Source: Rhizomys pruinosus
Taxonomy: Eukaryota; Chordata; Mammalia; Rodentia; Spalacidae
Assembly: GCA_009823505.1 (NCBI GenBank)
Contig: VZQC01001008.1
Coordinates: forward strand, 3,572,120 to 3,636,119
Length of the DNA stretch: 64,000 bases
Direction of reading: 5' to 3'
The first letter of the stretch is position 1, and every line of letters starts with the position of its first letter. The notes beneath the pieces are model-generated. The model saw nothing but the letters and a program-made list of their open reading frames with translations. It had not been told where the DNA came from and made no database searches. A program made the translations under genes and the position numbers. Positions 46,150 to 59,040 of this stretch are shown here, piece after piece.

Positions 46150-48288
46150 AGCCAATAATAAAAGAGGCATCACTGTAGATTCTGGAGATACCAGGGGCAT
46201 AATAAGGGAATAATAGGTGAGCAAACTCATAATAATATATGCATATACTTAATAATTTGGAGAAATAAAGTAATTTCTTAGAAAACTCTAATTACTCAAT
46301 TCATTCAATAGGAAATAGATAATTTATATAATCCTAGAACTATAAGAAATTAAATTTAGAATTTAAACAAGAACCTTAAGGGAACACTTTCTCACACTTC
46401 TATAAAGCCAACATCACCCTTATTCCCAAAGCAAATAGGTGTGTGTGTGTGTGTGTATGTATGCACACATATGTATGTATGTACTGCAGATCCATATCCC
46501 TCATAAATACAGTTAAAAAGTCCTTAACAAAACATTAGCCAATAAAATTCAATATTACATAAAATAATTGTACATTGTAACTATGTAGAATTTATTTTAG
46601 GAATGCAAGGCTGGTTTGATATTTGAAAACCAGTCAATATAATCTACCATATTAACAGAGTAAGAGGAAAATGACACAATCATATCAATTGATGAAATGT
46701 GAAATAGAGAAATGTCTGGTGAACTGAACATTTTTTCATGCAAGGATTCTCAGGAAAACAGGAATAGTAGAGTACTTCCCATAGTTAATAAATAGCATGT
46801 ATAAAACCTCTATAGCTAACAAAATACTTAATGGCGTAAGACAATATGCTTTACTCCTAAGGTTGGGAATAAGGTAAGGATATCTATTTTTCTCACTCTA
46901 ATTTGAGAGAATGCTGTCAATTTTAGTCAGTACAATTAGATAAGAGAAGGAAATTTAAAAATGTGCAGGTTACAATAAAAGGAATAAAACAAAGTTTTTG
47001 ACAGGTTATCCTGTGTAGAAAGTTAACGAAGAACAAAAACTCCTGTAACTAATGACTAAGAACAGCAAGGTCACAAGATACAAAGTTAATATATAGAAAT
47101 AAATTGTATTTCTCTATATTTTCAATGAACATGTGGAGATCCATCAAGATATACAATTTTAATTGCTAAATAAAAATGAAGTATTTAGTTATAGATTGAA
47201 ATGATATTTCTTGCAAATTGAATATCATAAAACAGTGATGAAAGATATAGGGTACAAGTAAATATAGAAACATGCTGTTTCATGGACTGCAAGGCAGGAC
47301 ATGTTAAACAGTGTCAACTCTACTCAAATTGATACTCAGGTCTAGAATGGCTCCTGTCAAAACCCAGCAAGACTTTTTTTATAGAGATAACTATATTTTA
47401 ATATTTATATGAAAATGAGGAGGAACTAATTTGAATGAGAAGAATAAAGTGGCAGGAACACTAATGCCAAACACAATGCCAAAGCAAGACTCTGGCACTG
47501 GTAGAGATGAAGACCTTGACTGATGGAACAGAACACAGAATTCACCTTAGACAAATACAGATATGTTAACTGATTTTTGACACTGGTACAAAATGAATTC
47601 AGTGGAGGAAATCTGTTGTTAACATTGTGTTGGAGTGAGAGGATAAGCAAAGGTAGAATGAAAGCACAAAAAGAAGCAAGTCTGTCACACAAGCAGACAG
47701 TCCATATGTGGTAAATATAAACACACAAATTAAAATGAATCTTAGGCTTAAATGTAAAATATGAGCATAAACTGTGTAGAATATAAATGAGGAGATAGGC
47801 ATGCAGGGTTAGAAAAGGGTTACTCTTTTTTTTTTTTTTGTGAGACAGGGTCTCCTTAAGCCCAGTGGCTGGAACTCACTCTGTCAGAACCAGGCTGGCA
47901 CTGAACAAACTCACAGAGATCTGATCCTCTGCCTCGCCTCCCAAGTGCTAGGATTAAGGCATGCACCACCCATGCCCAGTGAAAAGAGTTACTCTTAGAC
48001 TTGAGACCAAAACCATGATGTGGAAGTATGGTAACTGATCAACTTGACTACATCAATGCTAAAAGGGCTTGCTCTGTGACTCTGTGAGAGAGAATAAAAG
48101 GTCAGTTGCCAGTTGGGACTGAATACTTGAAAACTATGCACCTGACCAAGGGGAGCTATATAGGATGTATACAGATCACTCAAAACTCCACAGAAAAAAA
48201 AGAAGAGACATTTCATAGAAGGATTATGGATGGCAAAATCACATTTTTGTAGAAAGAACTCTATAAAATTAAGTAATCTTGATATGTA
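46150..48288 (+). mobile_element. Ancient L1M ORF2, interrupted by a B1 and cut by a MaLR
   Basis: A long decayed sense ORF2. Landmarks are 'AAAGCCAACATCACCCTTAT', 'TTAGGAATGCAAGGCTGGTT' and 'TGATCAACTTGACTACATCA'. It includes a (GT)n/(ATGT)n tract at 46439-46482 and a B1 at 47828-47980. No open frame survives. The MT-type MaLR begins at 48289. Confidence 0.8.
47812..47996 (-). mobile_element. B1 SINE with TSD in the old L1
   Basis: The body is 47828-47980, antisense. The 16-mer GAAAAGGGTTACTCTT / GAAAAGAGTTACTCTT (47812-47827 and 47981-47996) flanks it with one mismatch. The B1 body shows several one-base insertions and deletions relative to other copies. Confidence 0.94.
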
Positions 48289-50211
48289 TGTGCTGGATAG
48301 CTTTAGTGTCAACTTGACACACCTGGGTTGAGGGAGACCTCAATTGGGGAATTGGCTCCATTGGATGATTGGCCTGTGGCCACATCTGTGGAGTATTGTT
48401 TGAGGGTCAAGCAGTGTGGGAGGGCCCAGCCACAGGATAGTGCCACACCTGGCAGGTTGTTGTGTACTGTACAAGAAGGCGGGCTGGGCATGGCCAGGGG
48501 AGCAAGCCAGTGAACAAGCGATTCCTCCATGGCCTGTGCTTCAGCTCCTGCTACCAGGTTCCTGCCCTGCGTTCCTGGCCTTGATCTCCCTGAGTGATGA
48601 CCTGTGACCAGGAGATGTAAGTGAATAAACCTTCTCCCCAAATTGGTGTTGGTCAGAGTGTTGTTGTCACAGCAAATGGAAGACAAACCAGAACAGAAAG
48701 TTGGTACCAGGAGTGGGCGTTGCTTGTGACAGACCTGACTGGTGTTTTGGGAAGGATGTGTGGAAGCATTTGGAACTTTGGGTGGGAAGATCATTGAATG
48801 CCTAAGATTGTTGGCTGTGGAGTATGGGGCAGTTTTGCTGAAGGAGTTTGTAGACGATGGAGGCCTGGCTTGTGAAGTTTCTAGTTGTCCAAAGGGGAAC
48901 GAGATCATCAGGGAGACTGTGTAATCTGTGGGTTCTGGTCATCTGGGGCTGAAGAATCACTGTAAGTAACAAGAGACCCAAGCATATTGTGGTGAAATCT
49001 TCTGGGAAGAATTGTCTTCAGGGTCAGCACACAGAAGCTGTGATCCAGAATGGGGGCCTGAGCCTCCATCTTGAGCCAGAAGCAGGACTTGGTAACTGTA
49101 AGAGTCTCCTATATGGTTCCAGTGTTTTGAAATTTGAGGGGGTCAAAGAGAGCACGCCGAGGCTGCACTGTGAGAGTCAGGAAAGACCATTGGGGAAGTG
49201 CACCTCGGTTGCAGTGAAGACACAGGGATGCAAGGGTCATGGAGAGAAGCTGGATTTGCACCAGGAGAGGTCAGAAGAGAACCATTGGTGAGGTCTGCCC
49301 CTCGTTTCATATGGCGAAACCCCAGCTTTTTGGAGATGGCCCCCATGGGATCGTGGGAAGGCCACCAAGAGCAGAAGCAGGTTGGAATGGAGTGGCCTGG
49401 GGCCTGCAAGATGAGGCTTGTGTGTGCCACTGATAGGCAGAAGTTGGAAGGGGGAGTGCCAAACACCCTTTGGAGCCAGAAGATCCGTGAGTGATCCCCA
49501 GTCATCGCCGCTTTGGGCTACTTTGCTGGACTTAGGTTTTGTTTGAGAGTGGCCTGATTCTTCCCTTGTTGAAATAAGACATACTGTAACTTGTTTTGGA
49601 TTTTACAGCAGCCACAGTTAAGAGACTTTTTTATATAGGACTGGACTTTTAAGCGTTTGGAGCATTTAAGGACTGTGGGGCTTTGTAAGGTGGTACTGTC
49701 TTAGAGTTTGCTAACTGTTTAACATCATACTTGGGGGAAAGAACTGGAAAGGTCGTGGTTTAATAGTGATGTGTTTTGTGTGTCAAGTTGACAAGGGGTC
49801 AATTGTGCTGGATAGCTTTAGTGTCAACTTTACACACCTGGGTTGAGGGAACCTCAATTGGGGAATTGGCTCCATTAGATTGGCCTGTGACCACATCTGT
49901 GGAGTATTGTCTTGATGGTCGATCAGTGTGGGAGGGCCCAGCCCACAATGAGTAGTGCCACCCTGGGCAGGTTGTTGTGTACTGTATAAGAAGGAGGACT
50001 GGGCATGGGCCAGGGGAGCAAGCCAGTGAACAGGATTCCTCCATGGCCTGTGCTTCAGCTCCTGCTACCAGGTTCCTGCCCTGAGTTCCTGCCTTGATCT
50101 CCCTGAGTGATGAACTGTGACTCAGGAGATGCAAGCTGAATAAACCCTTTCCTCCCCAGATTGGTGTTGGTCAGAGTGCTTTGTCACAGCAATGGAAGAC
50201 AAACTAGAACA
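48289..50211 (+). mobile_element. Complete MT-type MaLR (ERVL-like) LTR retrotransposon
   Basis: The LTRs at 48289-48695 and 49804-50211 (TGTGCTGGATAG to AGAACA) flank 1.1 kb of interior. TTGGTACCAGGAGTGGGC at 48701-48718 is the leucine-tRNA-type primer site. It is the same subfamily as 8636-10521 but in the opposite orientation. No exact 5-bp TSD is visible (ATGTA on the left, GTATA on the right). The two LTRs differ by many one-base indels. The interior has no credible gene. Confidence 0.92.
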
Positions 50212-50219
50212 GTATATTA

Positions 50220-50509
50220 GTAATAACTAATTACTATCTCATGTCTGAGACTGGTTGTATTGTGATAAATTATAATAAATTATCATAATTATGATAAATT
50301 ATATAAATCAATAGTTACTGACTAACTTTATTTCATAAAGATATTTTAACTGCAGAAGTTCTGTAATCGTAATCATAAGCTTTGATAACTCATAGAAACC
50401 TGAGAACCCTTGATATTCTGAAAAGAAGAGATGAAGTTTACTTGAGCATACAAACTTATAATCAACAGGAATGGAAGCCCCTAAAACAATAGGGACTCAT
50501 GAAGATTAA
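50220..50509. other. AT-rich DNA, nothing recognised
   Basis: Repeated TAAATTAT-type motifs but no classified element. Confidence 0.5.
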
Positions 50510-51190
50510 ATAACACACTCCTGAATGATCAATGGGTTAAAGAAGAAATTAAGAAAGAAATAAAAGTATTCCTGAAACTAAATGAAAATGAGAATACATT
50601 GCAACAAAACCTCTGGGACACCTTAAAAGCAGTCCTAAGAAATTTATAGCTCTTAGTCCCTCCTTTAAAAAAATCAGAAAGGGGGCTGGAGAGATGGCTT
50701 AGTGGTTAAAAGCACTGACCACTCTTACAGAGGACCCGGGTTCGATCCCCAGCACCCACATGGTGGCCGAGAACCATCTGAAACTCCAATTCCAGGAGAA
50801 CTCCAGTTCCAGGGGAATCCAACGCCGTCTTCTGACCTCCGTGGCACTGCATGACATGGGTCCACAAACTTGCATGCAGACAGTACATTCATACACATAC
50901 AGAAATAAATAAAAAATTGTTAGAAAATCAGAAAGAACACATGTAAAAGACTTAACAGCACAACTCAAGACTTTGGAAAAGCAAGGACAAACAAACCCCA
51001 AACCTAGTAGATGAGAAGAAATAACAAAAGAAGAGAAATTAATGAAATAGAAATAAAGAAAATAATACAAAAAATCAATGAATCCAAGAGCTAGTCTTTG
51101 AAAGGAAAAACAAGATAGATAGACCTGTGGCATAGCTAACTAAAAGAAAGAAAGAACAAATCCAAACCTACAAAATCAAAGACCAAATGG
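50510..51190 (+). mobile_element. L1 ORF2 fragment split by a B2
   Basis: 50510-50681 and 50936-51190 read together as the ORF2 region linking endonuclease and RT. It is older than the neighbouring L1, with several stops. A perfect hairpin lies near its end (51183-51206). Confidence 0.8.
50670..50935 (+). mobile_element. B2 SINE (duplicated form) with TSD
   Basis: The body is 50682-50923. The 12-mer AAAATCAGAAAG is at 50670-50681 and 50924-50935. It carries the internal 'AACTCCAATTCCAGGAG' duplication. Confidence 0.95.
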
Positions 51191-51599
51191 GAAACATCCC
51201 ATTTGGGATACATACACTAAAAAAATATCCAGAACATTGGCCTTGGGGGGCTTGACACCCGCCCCTGGAACTACCAGCTTGGGTTTCAGAGAGTCTCATG
51301 GACTCAGTGAGGTGCTTCTAAGGCAAGACAGAACTGCTTTGACCTTTGTGGGCCTACTGGCACGCAGGCCAAAGTTGCAAGACAATGACTCCCCTCCCCC
51401 TCCCCCTTCAACCTGGTGGAGCTGGGATGCAGAGGTTCTAGAAGGTGCAGTATTAGTGATTATAGTCTGTGCAGCCAACGTTGATGTGCTGGAATCCAAA
51501 GAAACAAATAGACGAACAAATCCAAATGCCAAAGACACAAAGAAAAAGCTCATAATAAATTCACACTGAACTCTACCAACCCTACAAAAGATTCCTATA

Positions 51600-52640
51600 A
51601 CCAGATCTCCCAGGAAGAAAAACCAATACACTGACCTTAGAAGAACAACTGTAGACATATTCAAAGAAATTAAAGAACTAAGGGGAGAGAAAGAAAAACT
51701 CTAGAAGGACCTAGAGGGAGATCATGACAAACGTTGGAAAAAACTAAAGGGAGAAAATGACAAACTCTGGGAGGAAGTGGAAATGCTGAAAAGATCCTAG
51801 GCTGAAATGAAAAAAGAAAATGACCAATGAACCACGGAGCTACAAGATGAGAATGACAGGCTTCAGAGGGAAGTGGAAATACTAAAGAAATCACAGGATG
51901 AAATGAAAAAGGAAATTGAACATTCATCCAATCATCAGGAAAGGATGGAATAAGCCTCAGAAGCAGAATGGAAGAAGCAGAAGAAAGAATATCACATCTG
52001 CAGGATAATACGGAGCAACTAGAAAGCTCAGGTAAAGATTATGAAAAATTAAAAAAAAAACACAGGAATGGGACAACCAGGAAATGTGGGACACTATGAA
52101 AAAAAGCAAACCTCTACATCATAGGGATAGAGGAAAGAGAAGAATCCCAAGACAACACTGTTGATCAGATCTTCAACAGGATAATAGAAGAAAATGTCCC
52201 CAAACTCAAAAAAAGACAATCCCATACAAATACAAGAAGCTCATAGAACATCAAATAGACAGGACCAGAAAAGAAACTCCCCATGCCATATAATTGTTAA
52301 AACACTAGATGCTCAAAACAAAGACAATATACTGAAAGCCACAAGAGAAAAACAACAAGTTACATATAAGGGGAAACCCATCAGAATCAATGACTTCTCA
52401 GTGCAAACTATGAAAGCTAGAAGAATATGGACCAAAGTATTCCCTGTGTTAAACGACTTTAGATGCCAACCCAGACTACTACATCTGGCAAAAATGTCAG
52501 TTATAGTTGAAGGAGAAAGAAAAGTCTTTCACAATATGAACAAGATGAAAGAATACATGTCTAAGAAACCAACACTTCAGAAAATCCTTGAAGCAATCCA
52601 AAGAACAGCGGAAAGGAGAAACTATCCCTAAGCAATTAAA
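51600..52640 (+). pseudogene. L1 ORF1, frame-broken
   Basis: The left part (about 51650-52060) is rich in Lys, Glu and Leu and fits the coiled coil. The right part (52194-52631, 145 open codons) is the RNA-binding C-terminal region, with KVFPVLNDFRCQPRLLHLAK and the following VEGERKVFHNMNKMKE segment. At least one frameshift separates them. In intact L1 this protein coats the L1 RNA. Confidence 0.87.
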
Positions 52641-53900
52641 GAGAGTAATCAACAAAAGCATAACAGAGTAAATATAAACCTAGACCAAGAATGCAAACAA
52701 AAAATAAGATAAAAGGAAGCAACTCATATCACTCAGTAATAACCTTAAATACCAATGGTCTAAACTCCCCAGTTAAAAGACATACACTGGGAGAATGGAT
52801 TAGGAAACAGAATCCTTCTATATGCTGTCGACAAGAAACCCATCTTGCCCTCAAAGCCATACACCAGCTTAGAGTGAAGGAATGGAAAAAATATTCCAAG
52901 CAAATGGTACCAAGAAACAAGCCAGAGTGGCTATTCTAATATCAATAAAATAGATCTCAAAGTAAAATCAATCAGAAGAGACAAAGAGGGCCATTACATC
53001 CTTGTCAAAGGAACAATTAACTATGAAGACTTCACAATCCTAAATGTCTATGGGCCAAAACTCTGGTGCACCTAACTTTATAAACATTACTTTGCAGGAT
53101 CTCAAGACACAGATTAATCCTAACACACTAATAGTGGGAGACTTCAACACCCCACTGAGTCCCTTGGATAGATCAACTGGACAAAAAGTAAACAGAGACA
53201 TTAGAACTGAACAATACAATACACCAAATGGACCTCACAGACATCTACAGAGTATTCCACCCAAGTACCAGAGAATATACTTTCTATTCAGCACCTTATG
53301 GAACATTCTCCAAAATTGACCACATACTGGGGAACAAAAGAAATCTCAAAAAATACAAAAGGATTGAAATTATTTCATGCATTCTATCAGATGACAGTAC
53401 AATAAAGCTCAATATCAACACCAGAATAAACCCAACTAGCTACAAGAACACATGGAGACTAAACAACACAATCCTGAATAATGAATGGCTCAGGGAAGAA
53501 ATAAAGAGTGAAATAAAAGCATTCCTGGAACTGAACAAAAAGGACAATGCAATACAACAAAACTTGTGGAATACTTTAAAAGCAGTCCTAAGAGCAAAAT
53601 TTATAACCCTAAGGGCCCACATAAAAAACAAACAAACAAACAAAAAACAGAAAGGGAACAAATAAACGATCTAACATTGCAGCTAAAAACACTTGATAGA
53701 TAACAACAAATGAACCCTAACCCCAAAAGACAGGAAGAAATAACAAAAATCAGAGCAGAAATCAATGAAATAGAAATGAAGAAAACAATACATAGAATCA
53801 ACAAATCCAAAAGCTGGTTCTTTGAAAAGATAAACAAAATAGACAGACCTCTAGCCCAGTTAACCAAAAAAAGAAAGAGAAACTCCAAATCAATAGTATT

Positions 53901-56045
53901 TGTGGTGGTTTGAATGAGAGTGTGCCCCATAGGCTTTAAGTATTCAGAGATTTTGTCTCCAGTTGGTGGGACTGTTCTGTGAGGTCTTAGAAGATGTGTC
54001 CATGCTGGAGGAAGTACGTCATTGGGGGGGGGCTCAGTGAGTTTAACAAGCCTTGTGGTCTCCAGTCTCTCTCTCTGCTTCCTGTGCTTATTGTGAGATG
54101 TGACCCTCAGCTTGCTGCTCCAGTCCTGGCCACCATGCCTCCTGCCACAATGGACTCTAATTCCCTGGAACCATCAAGCGTAAGCTCAAATAAACTCTCC
54201 CTTTTATAAGTTCCCTTGGTCAAGGTGTTTTTTCACAGCAACAGAAAAGTGACTAATATAGTATTTTGTTACCAGAGAGTGGGCTGTTTGCTGTGAAGAA
54301 CCTGACCATGTGGGTGTTTGGAGAAATGTGGAAGAATTTGGAACTTTGGGCTAGAAAAGCTGTTGACTACTGTAAGCAGAGCTTAACGGGCCATTCTAGT
54401 AGAAGCCTGGAAGAAAGCATTGTCGCCAAAAACATAGTTCCAGAGGAAAATAAAGACTTAGGCAGCAACTGAGATATTTTGATAAAGAGTTTGGCAGCAG
54501 TTTGTCCACAGCCCAATTGCTTGCCTGATGCTAAGTTGAAAAGCAGTGGACTAATGTCTTTGGCAGTGGATATTTCAAGAAAGCCTAATGTAGAAATGGT
54601 GGTGTGGCTATTAATGGTGAATATTGTGCAGATCTACAGTGAAAAGGAGCAAATGGGGCAGAAAGAAATGCAGAATGTACAGTTTGGATCTGAAAAGTGC
54701 ACTAGGAAGATTAAAGGTGTGGCCAAGGCATGTGAAGGAGAGGCTCCCCTTCATAAGGAGATTACAGTGATTAAGGAGAGGCCTAGATATTCACAAGTAA
54801 ACAATGGAAAAAGTGTGATTAAGGAGGGGCCTAGAGATTTACAAGTAAACGACAGAAACAGTACTTTCAGGGCAAGACCACACCCAGCTAATCCTCAAAA
54901 TTTTGAAAGGAAAATACTGAAAGGGTTTTCTGCTCCAACAAGTCCAGGGCCGATAAAAGTTGCAAATGTGGATGAAATAGGCCAGAGTCCAGCCCAAACT
55001 TGCAGCCAAACTTGGCAGTTTCATTCACATGGTTCTTGCTTTAGAGGCATGAGGTTTGCAAGAGTGAAGGGGTCATCGGTTCTTCCTCCATGGTTTCAGA
55101 GAGCCGCCAAGGTCAGGCAAAGTGCAGCAGGGGCGTCCCTGAATAAAGAAGGCTCCGAAAGGCCATTGCATGAAGCTGTGAATGTTTAGCCTGGTTGGCA
55201 GCGGAGACCTCAAGAAGACATTCGAGATGCCAGAGCTGTGAGATATTTGCCAAGGAGAGCTGCACACAGGGAGTGGTACCAGCCTAAGGAAGAGATCCAT
55301 GTTGCACGAAATCCTGGAAGAGCTGAGCCATCTAAGCCCTTTGGAAGTAAATTCCCAGAAGTTGCACATGGAGCTACTGGACTTGGTGTTTGCCCTGCTG
55401 GTTTTCGGTCTTGTTTTGGTCCAGTATTTCCTCACTATGCCTCTATTCCTCCCTTTTGGAATGGGAATGTGTATTCAGTTCCACTGTATGTTGGGAGTAT
55501 GTAATTTGCCTTTTGATTTTACAGGACCTTACAGTTAAGAGATTGGCCTGTGTCTCAGAAGAGATTTTGGACTATAGACTTTTGAATAGAATTGAGACTG
55601 GCAAAGACTATGGGGACTTTTAAGGTTGGACTAAATGCATTTTGCATTTTATATGCTCAGGAGCCTATGGGGGCCAGGGAGTGGAATGTGGTGGTTTGAA
55701 TGAGAGTGTCCCCCATAGGCTTTAAGTATTCAGAGATTTTGTCTCCAGTTGGTGGGACTGTTCTTTGAGGTCTTAGAAGATGTGTCCATGCTGGAGGAAG
55801 TACATCATTGGAGGGGGGGGCTCAGTGAGTTTAACAAGCCTTGTGGTCTCCAGTCTCTCTCTCTGCTTCCTGTGCTCATTGTGAGATGTGACCCTCAGTT
55901 TGCTGCTCCAGCCCCGGCCACCATGCCTCCTGCCACAATGGACTCTAATTCCCTGGAACTGTCAATCATAAGCTCAAATAAACTCCTTTTATAAGTTCCC
56001 TTGGTCATGGTGGTTTCTCACAGCAACAGAAAAGTGACTAATACA
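53901..56045 (+). mobile_element. Complete ORR1-type MaLR inside L1 ORF2
   Basis: The 5' LTR is 53901-54260 and the 3' LTR 55687-56045; both begin TGTGGTGGTTTGAATGAGAG. A 1.43-kb interior starts with a GTTACCAGAGAGTGGGC primer-site-like stretch and ends in a purine-rich GGGGGCCAGGGAGTGGAA before the 3' LTR. The 5-bp TSD GTATT is at 53896-53900 and 56046-56050, and the L1 text resumes exactly. The LTRs are alike apart from scattered changes. Confidence 0.95.
54479..55189 (+). other. 236-codon open frame in the ORR1 interior
   Basis: This is the longest frame in any LTR element here. It has no RT, protease, integrase or zinc-knuckle motif that I can see. A repeated module (VIKERPRYSQVNN, then VIKEGPRDLQVND) occurs near residues 97-125. 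MaLR interiors are generally regarded as non-coding or as gag remnants, so a function is not claimed; the frame may simply have survived because the insertion is young. Confidence 0.4.
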
Positions 56046-57683
56046 GTATTCGTGATGAAAGGGGAAACATCACAACAGACAAAGTAAAGATCCAGACAAT
56101 CATACAGGAATACTTCAAAAACCTATACTCCACTAAATTTGAAAACCTAAGAGATATGGATGAATATTTGAAATCCTGGGAACCAACAAAGCTTAACCAA
56201 GAAGAGATTGGCAGTTTAAACAGACCCATAATATTTGAGGAAATTGAGGATGTAGTAAAAAAACCTCCCAACTAAAAAAACCCTGGGCCCAGATGGATTC
56301 ACAGCAGAATTCTATAAAACATTTAAAGAGGCCTTACAACCATTACTACTCAATCTGTTCAGGAAGATACAAACAGAGGGAATTCTCTCAAATTCCTTCT
56401 ATGAAGCCAGCATCACTCTAATACCCAAATCAGGCAAAGATACAACCAAAAGAGGAAGCTATAGACCCATTTCATTAATGAACACAGATGCAGAAATTTT
56501 CAACAAAATACTTGTAAATTGCATACAGACCCACATAAAAAAGATCATCCATCACGACCAAGTTGGATTCATACCAGAGATGCAGGGATGTTTCAACATA
56601 TATAAATCAATAAATATCATAAAACAAATAAATGGACTGAAAGACAAAAACCACACGACCAATTGATGCAGAAAAAGCCTTTGACAAGATCCAGCATCCC
56701 TTTATATTTAAAATCCTAGAGGGAATTGGACTGAAGGGAGCATTCCTCAACATGATCAAAGCCATATGTAGCAAACCCACTGCCCACATCACCCTAAATG
56801 GAGAAAAATTGGAACATTTCCCTTACAGGCGGGCTTCTTAAATGTAATTCTTGTTATTTATCATCACAGGCTTATTTTTAGCAAGGAACCCGGCAAGGCT
56901 ACCCATTATTGCCAGTCCTCTTCAACATAGTGCTTGAAATGCTTGCCAGGGTAATAAGACAAGAGAAGGAAATTAAAGGAGTACTAATCAGAAAAGAATA
57001 AGTTAAGCTATCCCTTTTTGCAGATGACATGATAGTTTACCTAAGGGATGCTAAAAACTACACTAGAAAACTTCTAGAAATGATTGAGAGTTTCAGTAAA
57101 GTAGCGGCATACAAAATTAACCTGGAAGAAATCAGTAGCCTTTCTTTACACCAACAATAAATGAGTGGAGAAGGAATATAAGAAGACCTTCCCACTCACA
57201 GTTGCCTCAAAATTAATAAAATACCTGGGTACAAAACTAACCAAAGATACCAAAGATCTCTACAACAAAATTTTAAACCCCTGAAGAAGGAGATTGAAAA
57301 TGACATCAAAAGTTGGAAAGATCTCCCATGCTCATGGATTGGAAAAATTAATATAGTAAAAATGTCCATTTTACCCAAATTTATATACAGATTCAACACA
57401 ATCCCAATCAACATCCCCATTAGCTTCTTCACAGACTTGGAAAAAAAGTCCTTAAATTCATATAGAAAACCAAAAGACCCCAAATAGCTAAAGCAACCCT
57501 GAGTGAAAAATGCAATACAGGGGGGATTGCTCTACCAGACTTCAAGCTATATTACAGGGCCATAGTCATAAAGACAGCCTGGTACTGGCACAAAAACAGA
57601 CCTGTTGACCAATGGAATAAAATTGAAGATCCAAACTTGATCTCATACAATTTCAGCCACCTCAGATTTGAAACTAAGCGGCA

Positions 57684-57684
<1 letters not shown>

Positions 57685-57723
<39 letters not shown>
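57685..57723 (+). repeat. A39 homopolymer inside L1 ORF2
   Basis: 39 consecutive A replace the short A-rich region found at the same point in the 28473 L1 (near 28690). It could be a slipped homopolymer or a trace of a small insertion. Confidence 0.95.
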
Positions 57724-57726
<3 letters not shown>

Positions 57727-58132
57727 CAACGGAGGAAGATTGCATCTTAGCAGATGTGCTGGCGAAACTGGATCACCATTGTAGAAAACAAAATCTAACT
57801 CCATACCTCTCACCCTGTACAAAAATAAACTCCATGTGAATCAAAGATCTCAACATGAGACCTGAAACCCTGAAGGTGATAGAATAAAAGTTGGCAACAA
57901 CCTACAAGACATAGGTGTAGGAAAAAGACTTTCTAAATCAGACCGAAGCTGTGCAGGAAATAACGTCAATAGTTGACAAATGGGACCTCATCAAATTCAA
58001 AAGCTTCTGTACAGTGAAAGAAACGATCAAGGAAGTGAAGAGAAAACCCACAGAGTGGGAGGAAATCTTCACCAGTGATTCATCTGACAGAGCATTAACA
58101 TCAAGAATATATAGACTACTCAAAAAACAAAG

Positions 58133-58501
58133 AAGACTGTATTAGTCACTTTTCTGTTGCTGTGATAAACCACCATGAGTAAGAGAATTTATAAAAGAAA
58201 GAGTTTATTTGAGCTTACTATTGACGGTTCCAGGGAAACAGAGTCCATTGTGTCAGTAGGCATGGTGGCTGGGGCTGGAGCAGCAAGCTGAGGGTCACAT
58301 CTCGCAATGAGCACAGGAAGTCAAGAGAGAGCGACTAGAGACAGCAAGGCTTGTTAAACTCACTAAGCCTGCCCCCAATAACGTACTTCCTCTAGCATGG
58401 CCACACCTTCTAAGACCTCCAAGAACAGTGCCACCAACTGGAGACAAATGTCTGAATACTTAAAGCCTATGGGGGACACTCATTCAAACCACCACAAAGA
58501 C
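58133..58501 (-). mobile_element. ORR1-type MaLR solo LTR with TSD in the L1
   Basis: The LTR is 58138-58496, antisense (plus strand TGTATTAG to CCACCACA). The 5-bp duplication AAGAC is at 58133-58137 and 58497-58501. L1 ORF2 continues on both sides. Confidence 0.94.
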
Positions 58502-58780
58502 CTACTCAGAAAACAAATGACTTACTCAAAAGATGGAGTAAAGAGCTGAACAGAGACTTCACCAGTGAAGAATTAAAGATCGCTGAGAAACATCTTAAAA
58601 AGTGTTCAACATCATTTATAATTAAGGAAATGCAAATGAAAATCACTTTAAGCTACAATCTCACTCCGATAGGGCTGGCTAAGATCAAGAAAACTAAAGA
58701 CATCAAATGCTGGAGAGGTTGTGGGGAAAGGGGAACACTCATCCAGTGCTGGTGGGAATGTAAAACTTGTACAGCCATTA

Positions 58781-59040
58781 TGGAAAACATTTTTTATTAA
58801 AAATTTTTTAAAAATTTATTTTCGTATGTGTATGAATATACTCTCTGCATGTAGTTTTGTGCACCCATGTTGTGCAATGCTGCGGAGGTCAGAAGAGGGT
58901 GTCGGATTCCCCTGGAATTGGAGTTGAAGAAGGTTTTCAGCCACTATGTGCATGCTGGGGATCGAACCCGGGTTCTCTGCAAGAGCAGTTGGCGCTCTTA
59001 ACTACTAGGCCATCTCTTCAGCCCTGGAAAGCATTATTAA
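58781..59040 (-). mobile_element. B2 SINE with TSD in the L1
   Basis: The body is 58801-59024, antisense, without the internal duplication. TGGAAAACATTTTTTATTAA (58781-58800) and TGGAAAGCATTATTAA (59025-59040) are the diverged TSD copies. Confidence 0.92.

Noticed and set aside
48309..48908. 199-codon minus-strand frame
   Set aside because: It runs antisense through an LTR and the start of the MaLR interior; no family resemblance.
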